DNA from: Guyparkeria sp. WRN-7
GTDB taxonomy: Bacteria; Pseudomonadota; Gammaproteobacteria; Halothiobacillales; Halothiobacillaceae
Length of the DNA stretch: 64,000 bases
Assembly (NCBI RefSeq): GCF_001641825.1
Contig: NZ_LRFH01000014.1
Location: 62,001-126,000, forward strand
Reading direction: 5' to 3'
The position numbers and the translations under genes were made by a program. The notes beneath the pieces were generated by a model. The model had not been told where the DNA came from. It saw only the letters and a program-made list of their open reading frames with translations, and ran no database searches. Shown one piece after another: positions 8,217 to 16,876 of the stretch (position 1 is its first letter; every line of letters starts with the position of its first letter).

Positions 8217-9491
8217 TCAGCCCTCCACCTGTGCATCGACGGCCTGCTCGAACAGGTCGAGTCCTTCGGCAAGGTCGTCATCGGGAATGGTCAGCGGCGG
8301 GATCAGCTTGATCACCTGCCCGCGTGAACCGCAGACCGCCGCCAGCAGGCCACGGTCGAAACATTCGCGCGCAATGCGCTTGGACAGATCGCCGTCGATG
8401 AAATCGAGCGCCTGCATCATGCCGCGGCCGCGCACGGCAAAGCGCGGGTACTTCTCGGCAATCTTCTCCAGGCGCTTGCGGATCACCTCGCCCTTGCGGC
8501 GGGTCTCGTCCATGAACGCCTCGTCCTCGAAGTAGCCCAGCGCCACGGTGCCGGCGATGAACGACAGGTCCTGGCCGCGGAAGGTGCCGGTATGCTCGCC
8601 CGGCGACCAGTGCTTGTCGTGCTCGGGCTTGTTGAGGTTCATCGCCATCGGCGTGCCGAAGCCGCCGATGCCCTTGGCCAGTGTGATGATGTCCGGGTCG
8701 AGGTCCATCTCGTCGAAGGAGAAGTACGGGCCGGTCCGCCCGCAGCCGACCTGGATGTCGTCGACGATGAACAGCGCGCCGAGATCGTGGGCCAAGTCCT
8801 GGATGCCCTTGAGCCACTCCTCCGAGGCGACGCGCACCCCGCCCTCGGCCTGGATGGTCTCGACCAGGAAGGCCGCCGGCTTTTCGTAGCCGGAGGACGG
8901 ATCGTCGTAGAGATCACGCATGCGTTCGAGCGAGGCCATGCCGCAGCCGAGCTGGCAGTTCGGGCAGGGAGTCTCGCAGCCGAAGGCCTGGTGGGCGACG
9001 TTGTCCAGCGACACGCCGGCGGCGTTGCGGAAGTGGGCGTTGGTGGTCGCGGCCAGCGCGCCGAGGGTCATGCCGTGGAAGGCGTGGTGGAAGGAGACCA
9101 CCTCCTGACGGCCGGTGACACGACGGGCCAGCTTGAGCGCCGCCTCGACGGCGTTGGTGCCGGTCGGGCCGACGAACTGCAGCCGGTAGTCCATGTCGCG
9201 CGGCTTGAGGATGGTATCGACGAACTTGGTGATGAAGGCCCGCTTGGCGCTGGTGTACATGTCCAGGCTGTGGGCGACGCCATCGTTCTGGATGTAGTCG
9301 ATGATGGCGTCCTTCATCTTCGGGTCGTTGTGCCCGAAATTGAGCACCCCGGCGCCGGCATAGAAATCGATGTAACTACGGCCCTGCTCGTCGGTCTGGC
9401 GGGCATTGCTCGCCGAATGAAAGACCGTGGGCGCCGCGCGGCAATACGCGCGGATTTCGGATTCCCACTGCTCGAACACCTGCATGTGCAT
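8217..9491 (-). CDS. doeD: Diaminobutyrate-2-oxoglutarate transaminase (DoeD/EctB type)
   Basis: A class III PLP aminotransferase of 424 residues. The N-terminus (FEQWESEIRAYCR), the YIDFYAGAGVLNFGHN block and the TLAKGIGGFGTPMAMN block holding the PLP lysine closely follow EctB-type L-2,4-diaminobutyrate transaminases. EctB makes diaminobutyrate from aspartate semialdehyde in synthesis, while DoeD runs the reverse direction in degradation. Here the gene sits between doeB2 and doeA and no ectA or ectC is in the window, so the degradative role is favoured. A CxxC-xxxxC cluster (CETPCPNCQLGC, around 175) is notable. The start has GGGGAGAG at suitable spacing; a second ATG two codons in is possible. 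Confidence 0.8.
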   Translation of the reverse strand: MHMQVFEQWESEIRAYCRAAPTVFHSASNARQTDEQGRSYIDFYAGAGVLNFGHNDPKMKDAIIDYIQNDGVAHSLDMYTSAKRAFITKFVDTILKPRDMDYRLQFVGPTGTNAVEAALKLARRVTGRQEVVSFHHAFHGMTLGALAATTNAHFRNAAGVSLDNVAHQAFGCETPCPNCQLGCGMASLERMRDLYDDPSSGYEKPAAFLVETIQAEGGVRVASEEWLKGIQDLAHDLGALFIVDDIQVGCGRTGPYFSFDEMDLDPDIITLAKGIGGFGTPMAMNLNKPEHDKHWSPGEHTGTFRGQDLSFIAGTVALGYFEDEAFMDETRRKGEVIRKRLEKIAEKYPRFAVRGRGMMQALDFIDGDLSKRIARECFDRGLLAAVCGSRGQVIKLIPPLTIPDDDLAEGLDLFEQAVDAQVEG

Positions 9492-9609
9492 TAGCCACTC
9501 TCCCCTGGTTGCGGGTGGTTTCGCCCCGCGCCGCTCGGCGGGGCGCCAGGCCGGTTTCCCGGCGTGTCAAAAACAGGCCTTGCAAGAGACAGGCCTGACC
9601 TTGCGTCGT

Positions 9610-10776
9610 TCAGCCCGCGGCGTCGATCGGCAGCCCCACGATGTCGGCGAAAAGTCGCCCCACCGGGTCGATCAGCCGGTCGTTGAAGTCGTAGCGCGGG
9701 TTGTGACAGGGCCAGTGATGACCCTCGCCATCGTCGGCGCCGATCAGAGCGAAGGCGCCGGGCACCTCCCGAAGGTAGTAGCTGAAATCCTCGGACGCCA
9801 TGATCGGCACCGGCAGCGCATCATCGCGCCATTCGGAACCGAGCACGCGCGCCAATGCACCACGATAGTGCGCGGCGGCCTCGGGATCGTTGACGGTGGC
9901 GTGATAGCGGGGAGTGAAGGTGACCCGGGCCTCGACGCCGTAGGCGGCGGCCGTGTCGCGGGCGATCTGCTCGAGGTGCTCGGCGACGGCATCGCGCTCC
10001 TCGGTGCTGCCCACGCGCACCGAGCCGGCCAGCCGGGCGGTGTCGGGGATGGCGGTGATCGCACCACCGGCCTCGAAGGTGGTCACGCTGACCACGGCCG
10101 AGGCCTGCGGGGCGATGCGCCGCGAGACGATCTGCTGGATCGATTGCACCAGCGCGGAGCCGGCCAGCACCGGGTCACGGCAGATCTCCGGCTGGCTGGC
10201 GTGTCCGCCGCTGCCCTTGAGACGGATCTCGAAGATGCCGTTCGCGCCCATCACCGGGCCGTCCGGGCAGACCGCCTGGCCGTAGCGGATCGCCGGCCAG
10301 TTGTGCCAGCCGAATACCCAGTCGACGCCCTTGAGGGCCCCGTCGGCGATCATCTCGCGCGCGCCGTGGCCGCCCTCCTCGGCCGGCTGGAACAGCAACG
10401 TGACCGGGCCGGGCAATTCACGCTCGTAGGTCTTGAACCAGCGGGCGACCGCCAGCAGCGTGGCGGTGTGCCCGTCGTGACCGCAGGCATGCATGATGCC
10501 CGGCGTGCCGGAGGCCCAGTCCTTGCCGCTGATCTCGTCGATCGGCAGGGCGTCGATGTCGGCGCGCAGGGCGATGTGCCGGCCGTCGGCATCGGGGGCG
10601 AGGTGGGCGACCGTGCCGGTGCCAGCGCAGGCGCGCCAGGGAATGCCGAGGTGATCCAGTTCGGTGCGGATGGTGCCGGCCGTGGCGTGCTCCTGCCAGG
10701 TCAGTTCCGGGGCCTGGTGCAGGCGTCGGCGGAAGGTGGTGGCCTGGTCGGCGATGTCGTTCCAGATCGAGAGCAC
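9610..10776 (-). CDS. doeB2: N-acetyl-diaminobutyrate deacetylase (M20 amidohydrolase, DoeB2-like)
   Basis: An M20-family amidohydrolase of 388 residues with the metal-site blocks HACGHDGHTA and PAEEGGHGARE, the dimerisation-domain GGHASQPE and the late MASEDFSYYL. In operons with doeA, this enzyme class removes the acetyl group from N-alpha-acetyl-L-2,4-diaminobutyrate, standing in for the unrelated AstE/AspA-type DoeB. By sequence alone it would be called an amidohydrolase or hippurate hydrolase. The start is GTG, with AGGAGA eight bases upstream. It is the first gene of the minus-strand operon, 118 bases ahead of doeD, and diverges from cstB across 264 bases that must hold both promoters. 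I could not assign -10/-35 boxes there confidently. Confidence 0.7.
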   Translation of the reverse strand: MLSIWNDIADQATTFRRRLHQAPELTWQEHATAGTIRTELDHLGIPWRACAGTGTVAHLAPDADGRHIALRADIDALPIDEISGKDWASGTPGIMHACGHDGHTATLLAVARWFKTYERELPGPVTLLFQPAEEGGHGAREMIADGALKGVDWVFGWHNWPAIRYGQAVCPDGPVMGANGIFEIRLKGSGGHASQPEICRDPVLAGSALVQSIQQIVSRRIAPQASAVVSVTTFEAGGAITAIPDTARLAGSVRVGSTEERDAVAEHLEQIARDTAAAYGVEARVTFTPRYHATVNDPEAAAHYRGALARVLGSEWRDDALPVPIMASEDFSYYLREVPGAFALIGADDGEGHHWPCHNPRYDFNDRLIDPVGRLFADIVGLPIDAAG

Positions 10777-11040
10777 CGCGGGTCTCCTGTGGTCACCGGC
10801 CGCAGCCGGGCGCGATATCGGGTCGGGGAGAGCCGGACGGCCGGCGGGGCCGCCGCCCGGTGATTCGAGCTAATCACAGGTCCGGCACCGGGCGCAATAG
10901 CGGTCGCGGCGGGGTCGAACGGCCATCCGGCGAACCAGGGGTTGAGAAACTTCCGGGTCGTCCCAAGGTCTGCAGATAACCAACAATTTCTCTGATACAT
11001 TCCCAAGCCACGCTTATTTAACTGACCGGAGAGAGCATTC

Positions 11041-12468
11041 ATGCTGTTCGAAGCGTTCGAGGAAAAAGGCCTGTCGCAGATGAGCTACGCGATCGGCTGC
11101 CAGCAGAGCAACGAGCTGGCGATCGTCGATCCGCGCCGCGACATCGACTTCTACATCGATTTCGCCGCCGAGGAAGGCTTCGTCATCCGGCACGTGCTCG
11201 ACACGCACATCCACGCCGACTTCGCCTCGGGCGCCCGCGAACTGGCCGAGGCGACCGGTGCGAAGCTGCACCTGTCGGACTACGACGACAACGAGGACTA
11301 CGAGGTCGGCTTCGATCACCTGCCAATGGAGGAAGGTGACTCGATCCAGATGGGCAACGTTCGTCTCGAGGCGCTGCACACGCCGGGTCATACCCCCGAG
11401 CACCTCACCTTCCTGGTCTACGACGGCGCCCGCTCGCCGGACGTGCCGGTGGTCGCCCTGACCGGGGACTTCCTGTTCGTCGGCAGCCTCGGCCGCCCGG
11501 ACCTGCTGGGCGAGGAGGCCACGCGCGGCATGGCCAAGCAGGCCTTCCACAGCGTGCGCGAGAAACTGAAACACCTGCCCGACGGGCTGGAGATCCGCCC
11601 GGGCCACGGCGCCGGTTCGGCCTGCGGCGGCGGCATGGCCGGTCGCACGGTCTCCACACTCGGCTACGAGCGCATCGCCAACCCGCTGCTCGACCCGGAC
11701 CTCTCCGAGGACGAGTTCGTCGAGCTGCTCTTGGGCAACCTGCCGCCGGCACCGGATTTCTACCCGCGCAACAAGGTGATCAACTCCGAGGGGCCGAAGC
11801 CGGTGCAGGGCATGGTCGACCTGCTGCCCGAGGAGATCGAGGCGTTCGACATCGACGACCTCAAGGCACAGATGGACGACGGCGCCGTGGTCATCGACAT
11901 CCGCGACCGGCTGGCCTTCAACGCCGCCCATATCAAGGGGTCGCTCGGCATCGAGTTCGGCGACAACCTCTCCACCTGGGCCGGCTGGGTCGCCCCGCCG
12001 GACAAGCCGCTGATCCTCGTGGACCACGAGGGCGACGACGAACTGATCAGCGATGCCATCCGCGCGCTGGTGCGCGTCGGCCAGGACAAGGTGGTCGGTT
12101 TTCTCGACGGCGGCTTCGATGCCTGGCTCAAGGCCGGCGAGCCGTTCGCTCACATCCCGCTGGTCGACGCCGAGACGGCCAAGACCGACCTCGACCACGA
12201 CCGCCGCGCGCTGTGGGACACCCGCGAGACCAGCGAGTGGGACGAGGGCCACGCCCTGGGCGCCCGCCACCAGACGGCCCACGACGTCCGCGGTGGTATC
12301 GACGGCGTCGAAAAGGATGCGCCGATCACGCTGGTCTGCGGCTCGGGCATGCGCTCGACCGTGGCGGCGAGCCTCCTGATGCGCGAGGGCTACACCAACG
12401 TCGCAAACCTGATGGGCGGCATGGATGCCTGGGAAGAGGCCGGCCTGCCGGTGGTCGCCAAGGACTGA
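11041..12468 (+). CDS. cstB: CstB-type persulfide dioxygenase-sulfurtransferase
   Basis: A three-domain cytosolic enzyme of 475 residues that oxidises low-molecular-weight persulfides and yields thiosulfate via a rhodanese. The metallo-beta-lactamase domain (about 1-240) shows THIHADF (H56, H58, D60), HTPGH (113-117), TGD (D143) and PGHGAGS (H189). The Phe in place of the last His of HxHxDH is normal for CstB. A first rhodanese domain (about 265-370) has no active Cys, and the second (about 385-475) has C433 in CGSGMRS. This order matches Staphylococcus CstB. The start is preceded by GGAGAGA. The gene is monocistronic, with a strong terminator after it, and points to sulfide/persulfide detoxification. 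Confidence 0.9.
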   Translation: MLFEAFEEKGLSQMSYAIGCQQSNELAIVDPRRDIDFYIDFAAEEGFVIRHVLDTHIHADFASGARELAEATGAKLHLSDYDDNEDYEVGFDHLPMEEGDSIQMGNVRLEALHTPGHTPEHLTFLVYDGARSPDVPVVALTGDFLFVGSLGRPDLLGEEATRGMAKQAFHSVREKLKHLPDGLEIRPGHGAGSACGGGMAGRTVSTLGYERIANPLLDPDLSEDEFVELLLGNLPPAPDFYPRNKVINSEGPKPVQGMVDLLPEEIEAFDIDDLKAQMDDGAVVIDIRDRLAFNAAHIKGSLGIEFGDNLSTWAGWVAPPDKPLILVDHEGDDELISDAIRALVRVGQDKVVGFLDGGFDAWLKAGEPFAHIPLVDAETAKTDLDHDRRALWDTRETSEWDEGHALGARHQTAHDVRGGIDGVEKDAPITLVCGSGMRSTVAASLLMREGYTNVANLMGGMDAWEEAGLPVVAKD

Positions 12469-12492
12469 TCACCCGTCAGGCACGGAACGAGA

Positions 12493-12521
12493 AAACCCCG
12501 CTCGGTCGAGCGGGGTTTTTT
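12493..12521 (+). terminator. Intrinsic terminator of cstB
   Basis: A perfect stem (ACCCCGCTC/GAGCGGGGT with loop GGTC) is followed by six T, 25 bases past the cstB stop. Confidence 0.9.
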
Positions 12522-12529
12522 GTGCGAGA

Positions 12530-12562
12530 GCCACAAACAACAAACCCCGTCCGAAGACGGGG
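12530..12562 (-). terminator. Predicted terminator of the NTPase island operon
   Basis: On the minus strand, CCCCGTC/GACGGGG around TTCG is followed by TTTGTTGTTTG. It lies 40 bases past the stop of the 60-residue gene and faces the cstB terminator. Confidence 0.6.
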
Positions 12563-12601
12563 CCTGTCTGATTCGATCGAACCCGGCGGGACCTAGAAGG
12601 G

Positions 12602-12784
12602 TTATTCATACCATGACGGCATATAAAAACAGCTCACCGCCCACTCAGTAGGGTTTCCGAGACTATTACGCAACAAATGCATTACTTTTCGTTGCATTCC
12701 GATGTCACTCACCAATGAATCACAACAAACACACCTCACCTCCGCTGGAGGCTGGTACGACCACGACTCAAACGCATCGCCCAT
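12602..12784 (-). CDS. Small cysteine-containing protein coupled to the NTPase gene
   Basis: A 60-residue product that I do not recognise. It contains CVCC near residue 18 and another Cys near 52, with several Trp and Tyr (SWSYQ, PSWYE), but no complete zinc-ribbon spacing. Its ATG lies five bases after the stop of the large NTPase gene. The Shine-Dalgarno sequence (GGAGGAGTAGGG) overlaps the NTPase's last codons, which indicates translational coupling. The composition is as A/T-rich as the NTPase. It may be a partner or regulator of that protein. It has no signal peptide or membrane helix. Confidence 0.5.
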   Translation of the reverse strand: MGDAFESWSYQPPAEVRCVCCDSLVSDIGMQRKVMHLLRNSLGNPTEWAVSCFYMPSWYE

Positions 12785-12789
12785 GCACC

Positions 12790-15700
12790 CTACTCCTCCA
12801 CCATCTTCACCCTCATGTGACTCCCTTCCTGTTCAAAAGAAGCCACTACGCCCCGTTCCTCTAGGGTAGAAACGATCGCCTGGGCCCCCTTGGAGGCGGG
12901 GATCGTCACCTCGGCCTCGTCAGACCTAGCCAAGGACTCATAGGGAAGCCCGAGGAACCCGAGTATCCGCAGCAACTGTTCTGTATCAATTGCCTGAAGC
13001 TTCGGCTGCAGCAAATTAACAATCAGTTTGGGCGGCACCTCGCGGGCCATCACCTCCAGGACGTCAGCCGGCAATTCACGACGTCTTTGAGCGGCGACTT
13101 TTGCCAAAGCGACGAGATCCTCACGAGTCGCGACTGCAACGTATCCCGACACCTCGTCAAGAATCGCGTCCTTAAGCTTTCGGCCCGCATTTTTTCTCAG
13201 CAGCAGATTGCTCAAATCACCCTGCACGAGGTCTGGTACGACGTAATCGCTGAACCGAGAAGACTGTTTGATAAACATCTCCTTAACCGGCCATTCGAAA
13301 CCCGCGAGCCTAGCGTAGGCCCGGGCATCATCATTGATAACGTCATACTTCAGTAGCCAAGCGAATAGCTCGCCACCCTCTTCCGAAACCGGAACGGTTT
13401 CCACATCAAGCTGAACTCCCAACGACGCCACAAGCTGCGCGCGCATCGACGCCGAGGGCAGAACACCTTCAGAGGACAGCAGTTCGCAGGCAACCGATTC
13501 CTTCTCACCTTCATCGGCCCCTTCCTGCACCGTGATCTTTCCCGCGGACGACAGAAGGTCACCAAGCATTTGATCGACACCAAAGACACCCAGGTAGGCT
13601 CGGACATTGTGAAAACTCGGAGCAAATCGCTGCGAGTAAGCAAGATGCGGCCATACATCCTCGTCCACCTCTTCCAGATCCTGCAAACTGCACTTTTCTG
13701 AGGCGCCGGAGACAACATCTGAAACAAAACGAGATTCGGCCCCCATGACATCGTTAATAACATCAACAAACGACTCTGGATCCGTAACTGTCTCTGACTT
13801 GTTCTTTATTGCCGCCAGGTAATCGGACAAATTGTGCAGACATGCCCTATATGCCTTCTCGTCCCGTTTTTCGATCACATCAAGCCCTAGTGGCGTTTCG
13901 CTGCCGACGATCTGGCGAAGGTTGTTGAGATTAATCTCATAAAGAACTTTTTCTACAAATACACGCCTCACAGCATCGGATAGCGAACCAAGATCATCCA
14001 CTCTAGCTTTCGCTTTTGAGAAAATCGACGCTACCCGATAAATCTGAGAACCGTCAACCTCACCGACACTCAAAACGGGGAGCAGCCTGTAGTTCTGAGA
14101 AAGGTATTTTGAAACGAAACCATCAACCTCGTAATCGACTCGATCAGAAAGGTTCCGGAAAACGACATCCAGCAGCAATGCTCGTTCATCTTCCGCAAGT
14201 TCAAGGTCTTCGACCAAATGCACAAGAACACGAGGCGCTACCGACGCAAATTGACTCACAAAGAGCTCTTTTTCTTCCCCCCCTTCGAGATAAGACTGAA
14301 TAAACCTCCTCTGAACGTCACCGAATGCAGAAAGAGACCCAAGCATTAACTCGGCCCCGCTGTGACTGGATCTAAGCAGGTGGTCCATTATATCTATATT
14401 GTAAAGCGCCGGATCATTTAGATGGCGCTGCCCAACCTCGCAGACAACGGCTTCAACATCGTCGCCACTAAGCTCGAACTGCTCATCCATCACCCCACGA
14501 TCAAAAGAGTGGATGATGAATCTTTTTGCGTTTTCACTTATTATTCTTCCATGGTAAGGGGACGTGTATAAAGTAAAATTCCTATTGATATACCCGTTGC
14601 TCAATAACTCGTACGCCAAACCATCCGGGAACACATCCTTCGCAATCGACTTGAGCGTTTTGTCTGAGGTATTATGGCTTACCTTAAAATCCGGTCCGTT
14701 TATGAGGTCACCAACATCTGCCCCACGGAGAAAATCCAATCGCTTTTTATATTGGCTGATCAAGTCAATAAGGCGGCTTCTCTCTGACTCGACCCAACCT
14801 TCCGGGTCGAAAATATCTCCCAAATCCTCTTTGAGATCCTCCCTGTTAAAAGCGAACTGGATGTTACTTGCGTTGATTCTCAACACCACCTCAGGGTTTC
14901 CGCCATCGGAAGAAAAGTCGGACCAGAACTCCGGGGAACGGAAATAGTCTTCATCGACAGCCGTACCGTCATAGATATAATGATGATTATTCGCAATCGT
15001 GTATGGGCTAGCGCGCACAACCCTCTCAATGTACGAAAGCAGTTGGTCGCCCAGTTCCTCACTTCGGCTAGCGGAATCATCTAGATGAAACAGGGTGTTC
15101 CGTACCCCTCTAAGCTTCTCATTCAACTCAACCATGTTTTCGCGAACCAAATCACGCGAAGCTTTATAGATCTCATCCAGTTTGCTGTCGCCCGTGCGAA
15201 TACGCTCGAAATCAGCCAAGTGAGAACTCTTGTAGAGCATCATGGCGAAGAGTTCGGTTTTATTCAGATCGAGACCACCTGGCTGCCCCAACCTAATCCG
15301 ATCACAAAAAACGACGAACTCATTACGTGCATTCTTTAGAAGGCGCATATCAGGCAGGTATCGACTAGCCAGGTCGACAACCCCCATACTTACCTCAGGA
15401 GCCACTTCATCCAAAAGCTGCCTGATCAGATCTCTGGCACTCTCGTGGGTAATAAATGGAACCACCGGGATTACCAAGTCGAAGAACTTGGTGCGGTTAG
15501 CTCGTACGGCTTCAGCCTTTGACGCATCTCCGATGGGATCCACGTCACCCCCCAAGCCCCTGCCCTCTTTCTGGAGACCGAGCTGATCAAATATGCTGTC
15601 TTTCATTGCGTAGACAAAGCGAATCGGACGATCACGTCTACTCGGTAAAGAATTAAGAAGAGTGTTCAATGAAAGGAGCGTTTCGAAAATACGGGAGTTA

Positions 15701-16455
15701 TTGAAGCGATCAATATCCTCTAGGATGACGATATCGTAAGTGGAGGCATCAAAGAAATGCACTATTTCATCTAGGTACTGATCGAAATATGATGTGGATG
15801 TCTCATCAAGGGTGACTGCCGCAGCTCCGGCGGATATTTGCCTCACATGCAATCGACCAAAGAGAAGCCAGCGTAAGAGCAAGGTCACGGAAGTTACGAC
15901 GCCCAACACGGCCACATGCCACCACAGCCCGATATCGAGCACCGACACAAACTCAACAGCAAGCTTTTCTGTCGTACCAGCAAGTAATGAGAGGACAGCC
16001 ACCAACAGGCCCACCACCAGTGAAAGTACAAACTCTCGGCCGAAGCGGAATCGATCAATTCTTCGAAACCTTGATCCAGGGGCGCTACTTGGGTCCAAAC
16101 GATAGAGAAGCTGCTTAACGATCTCTTTTTGTATTATGTTCGTTGGCGTTTTGTCGTATTCGTTTTGCTCCCTGCCGAACTCATCACTTTCGTTTTTTGG
16201 CTGCTGCGCAGGGGCCAGCGTGGATAAAGACAACTCAACGACATTTTTTCGATTTTGGTCCGCGACCTTTCGGAGTATGCTGCTTTTACCGACGCCAAAA
16301 TTTCCTGACAAGGCAATGTTCTTGACATCGGGATTTTTGAGCGCGTGATTTATCGCCCGTACGTAGAAGTCGTGTTCTTTTGAGATATATTTGGGCGTAA
16401 GCGGCAGCAGCTCCCAAGGCTTACGCTCATCCCTTTGCGAGTTCGCTTCAGTCAA
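12790..16455 (-). CDS. Giant membrane-spanning P-loop NTPase (YobI/KAP-like)
   Basis: A 1221-residue protein. The N-terminal third is an AAA/STAND-like NTPase of the YobI/KAP group: LTPKYISKEHDFYVRAI, Walker A GNFGVGKSS (51-59) and Walker B YDIVILEDID (240-249). Two membrane helices (about 142-160 and 178-199) are inserted between the Walker motifs, as in KAP NTPases. The remaining ~850 residues are mainly helical and match nothing I know. The start is TTG with AAGGAG eight bases upstream. KAP-type NTPases include phage-exclusion proteins such as PifA, so a defence role is plausible but not shown. Base composition is lower in GC than the flanks, which suggests transfer. A small gene follows at once. 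Confidence 0.8.
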   Translation of the reverse strand: MTEANSQRDERKPWELLPLTPKYISKEHDFYVRAINHALKNPDVKNIALSGNFGVGKSSILRKVADQNRKNVVELSLSTLAPAQQPKNESDEFGREQNEYDKTPTNIIQKEIVKQLLYRLDPSSAPGSRFRRIDRFRFGREFVLSLVVGLLVAVLSLLAGTTEKLAVEFVSVLDIGLWWHVAVLGVVTSVTLLLRWLLFGRLHVRQISAGAAAVTLDETSTSYFDQYLDEIVHFFDASTYDIVILEDIDRFNNSRIFETLLSLNTLLNSLPSRRDRPIRFVYAMKDSIFDQLGLQKEGRGLGGDVDPIGDASKAEAVRANRTKFFDLVIPVVPFITHESARDLIRQLLDEVAPEVSMGVVDLASRYLPDMRLLKNARNEFVVFCDRIRLGQPGGLDLNKTELFAMMLYKSSHLADFERIRTGDSKLDEIYKASRDLVRENMVELNEKLRGVRNTLFHLDDSASRSEELGDQLLSYIERVVRASPYTIANNHHYIYDGTAVDEDYFRSPEFWSDFSSDGGNPEVVLRINASNIQFAFNREDLKEDLGDIFDPEGWVESERSRLIDLISQYKKRLDFLRGADVGDLINGPDFKVSHNTSDKTLKSIAKDVFPDGLAYELLSNGYINRNFTLYTSPYHGRIISENAKRFIIHSFDRGVMDEQFELSGDDVEAVVCEVGQRHLNDPALYNIDIMDHLLRSSHSGAELMLGSLSAFGDVQRRFIQSYLEGGEEKELFVSQFASVAPRVLVHLVEDLELAEDERALLLDVVFRNLSDRVDYEVDGFVSKYLSQNYRLLPVLSVGEVDGSQIYRVASIFSKAKARVDDLGSLSDAVRRVFVEKVLYEINLNNLRQIVGSETPLGLDVIEKRDEKAYRACLHNLSDYLAAIKNKSETVTDPESFVDVINDVMGAESRFVSDVVSGASEKCSLQDLEEVDEDVWPHLAYSQRFAPSFHNVRAYLGVFGVDQMLGDLLSSAGKITVQEGADEGEKESVACELLSSEGVLPSASMRAQLVASLGVQLDVETVPVSEEGGELFAWLLKYDVINDDARAYARLAGFEWPVKEMFIKQSSRFSDYVVPDLVQGDLSNLLLRKNAGRKLKDAILDEVSGYVAVATREDLVALAKVAAQRRRELPADVLEVMAREVPPKLIVNLLQPKLQAIDTEQLLRILGFLGLPYESLARSDEAEVTIPASKGAQAIVSTLEERGVVASFEQEGSHMRVKMVEE

Positions 16456-16648
16456 AATGGTTCTCCTTTACCTTCTCTGGCGAAAAACTTCTCAGCCCTA
16501 TGGATCCTTGTGTGCCGTGACCTGCAGGCGCTGCCCCTTCAATAAGCGTTCATCACATCGGTTACTGATATCGCTGAAACGGTTGCTGGCGCCCGTTTCG
16601 GTCAAGCTCTTTCGGTTAACAACATATCTCCGAGTATCGCGATGGGAG
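16456..16648. other. Upstream region of the NTPase gene without recognisable gene
   Basis: Apart from the AAGGAG ribosome site of the NTPase gene (about 16464-16469), I see no gene or clear promoter boxes here. Together with the decayed gene that follows, the span 16456-16876 is the non-coding upstream region of the NTPase operon. Confidence 0.4.
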
Positions 16649-16835
16649 CTAATCGCTGTTTCCTCGGTCGATCGTCGGCAACGGCCGATTCAAATCCGGC
16701 TCGCTCAAACCTTGAGCGCACGCGTTGTACTGCTCCCGAACGAACTACTCCAGCAGGCTCTCGCTTTCCTGCCGGGGCCGCCTTTTGTCAGCCTCAACGC
16801 GCCGACCCGCTCAGCCGCGGCATTCGTCGCATGGG
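16649..16835 (-). pseudogene. Decayed copy of the small coiled-coil gene at 17532-17708
   Basis: In one minus-strand frame this reads ...SESLLE*FVREQYNACAQGLSEPDLNRPLPTIDRG and then stops at 16649. The intact gene 870 bases away reads NENLLEQFVRWQCNAYAKGLSERDLERPLPAIDRG in the matching region. A TAG replaces the Gln of LLEQF, a TGA lies further upstream, and the N-terminal half has lost its heptad pattern. DNA identity is obvious in the 3' half and fades in the 5' half. It lies just past the stop of the secreted-protein gene, so the two copies bracket that gene in the same orientation. Confidence 0.7.
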
Positions 16836-16876
16836 AACGAGGGCAGGGGTGGCCCGGCCCCGCCGAGCTTTCCTTA

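Noticed and set aside
8217-9491. Calling the transaminase EctB of ectoine synthesis
   Set aside because: ectA and ectC are not in the window and the gene lies within a degradation operon, so the catabolic role is more likely, although the sequence is EctB-like.
11206-11224. Phe61 in place of the last His of HxHxDH in CstB as a defect
   Set aside because: As recalled, characterised CstB proteins have the same THIHADF sequence, so it is a family feature.
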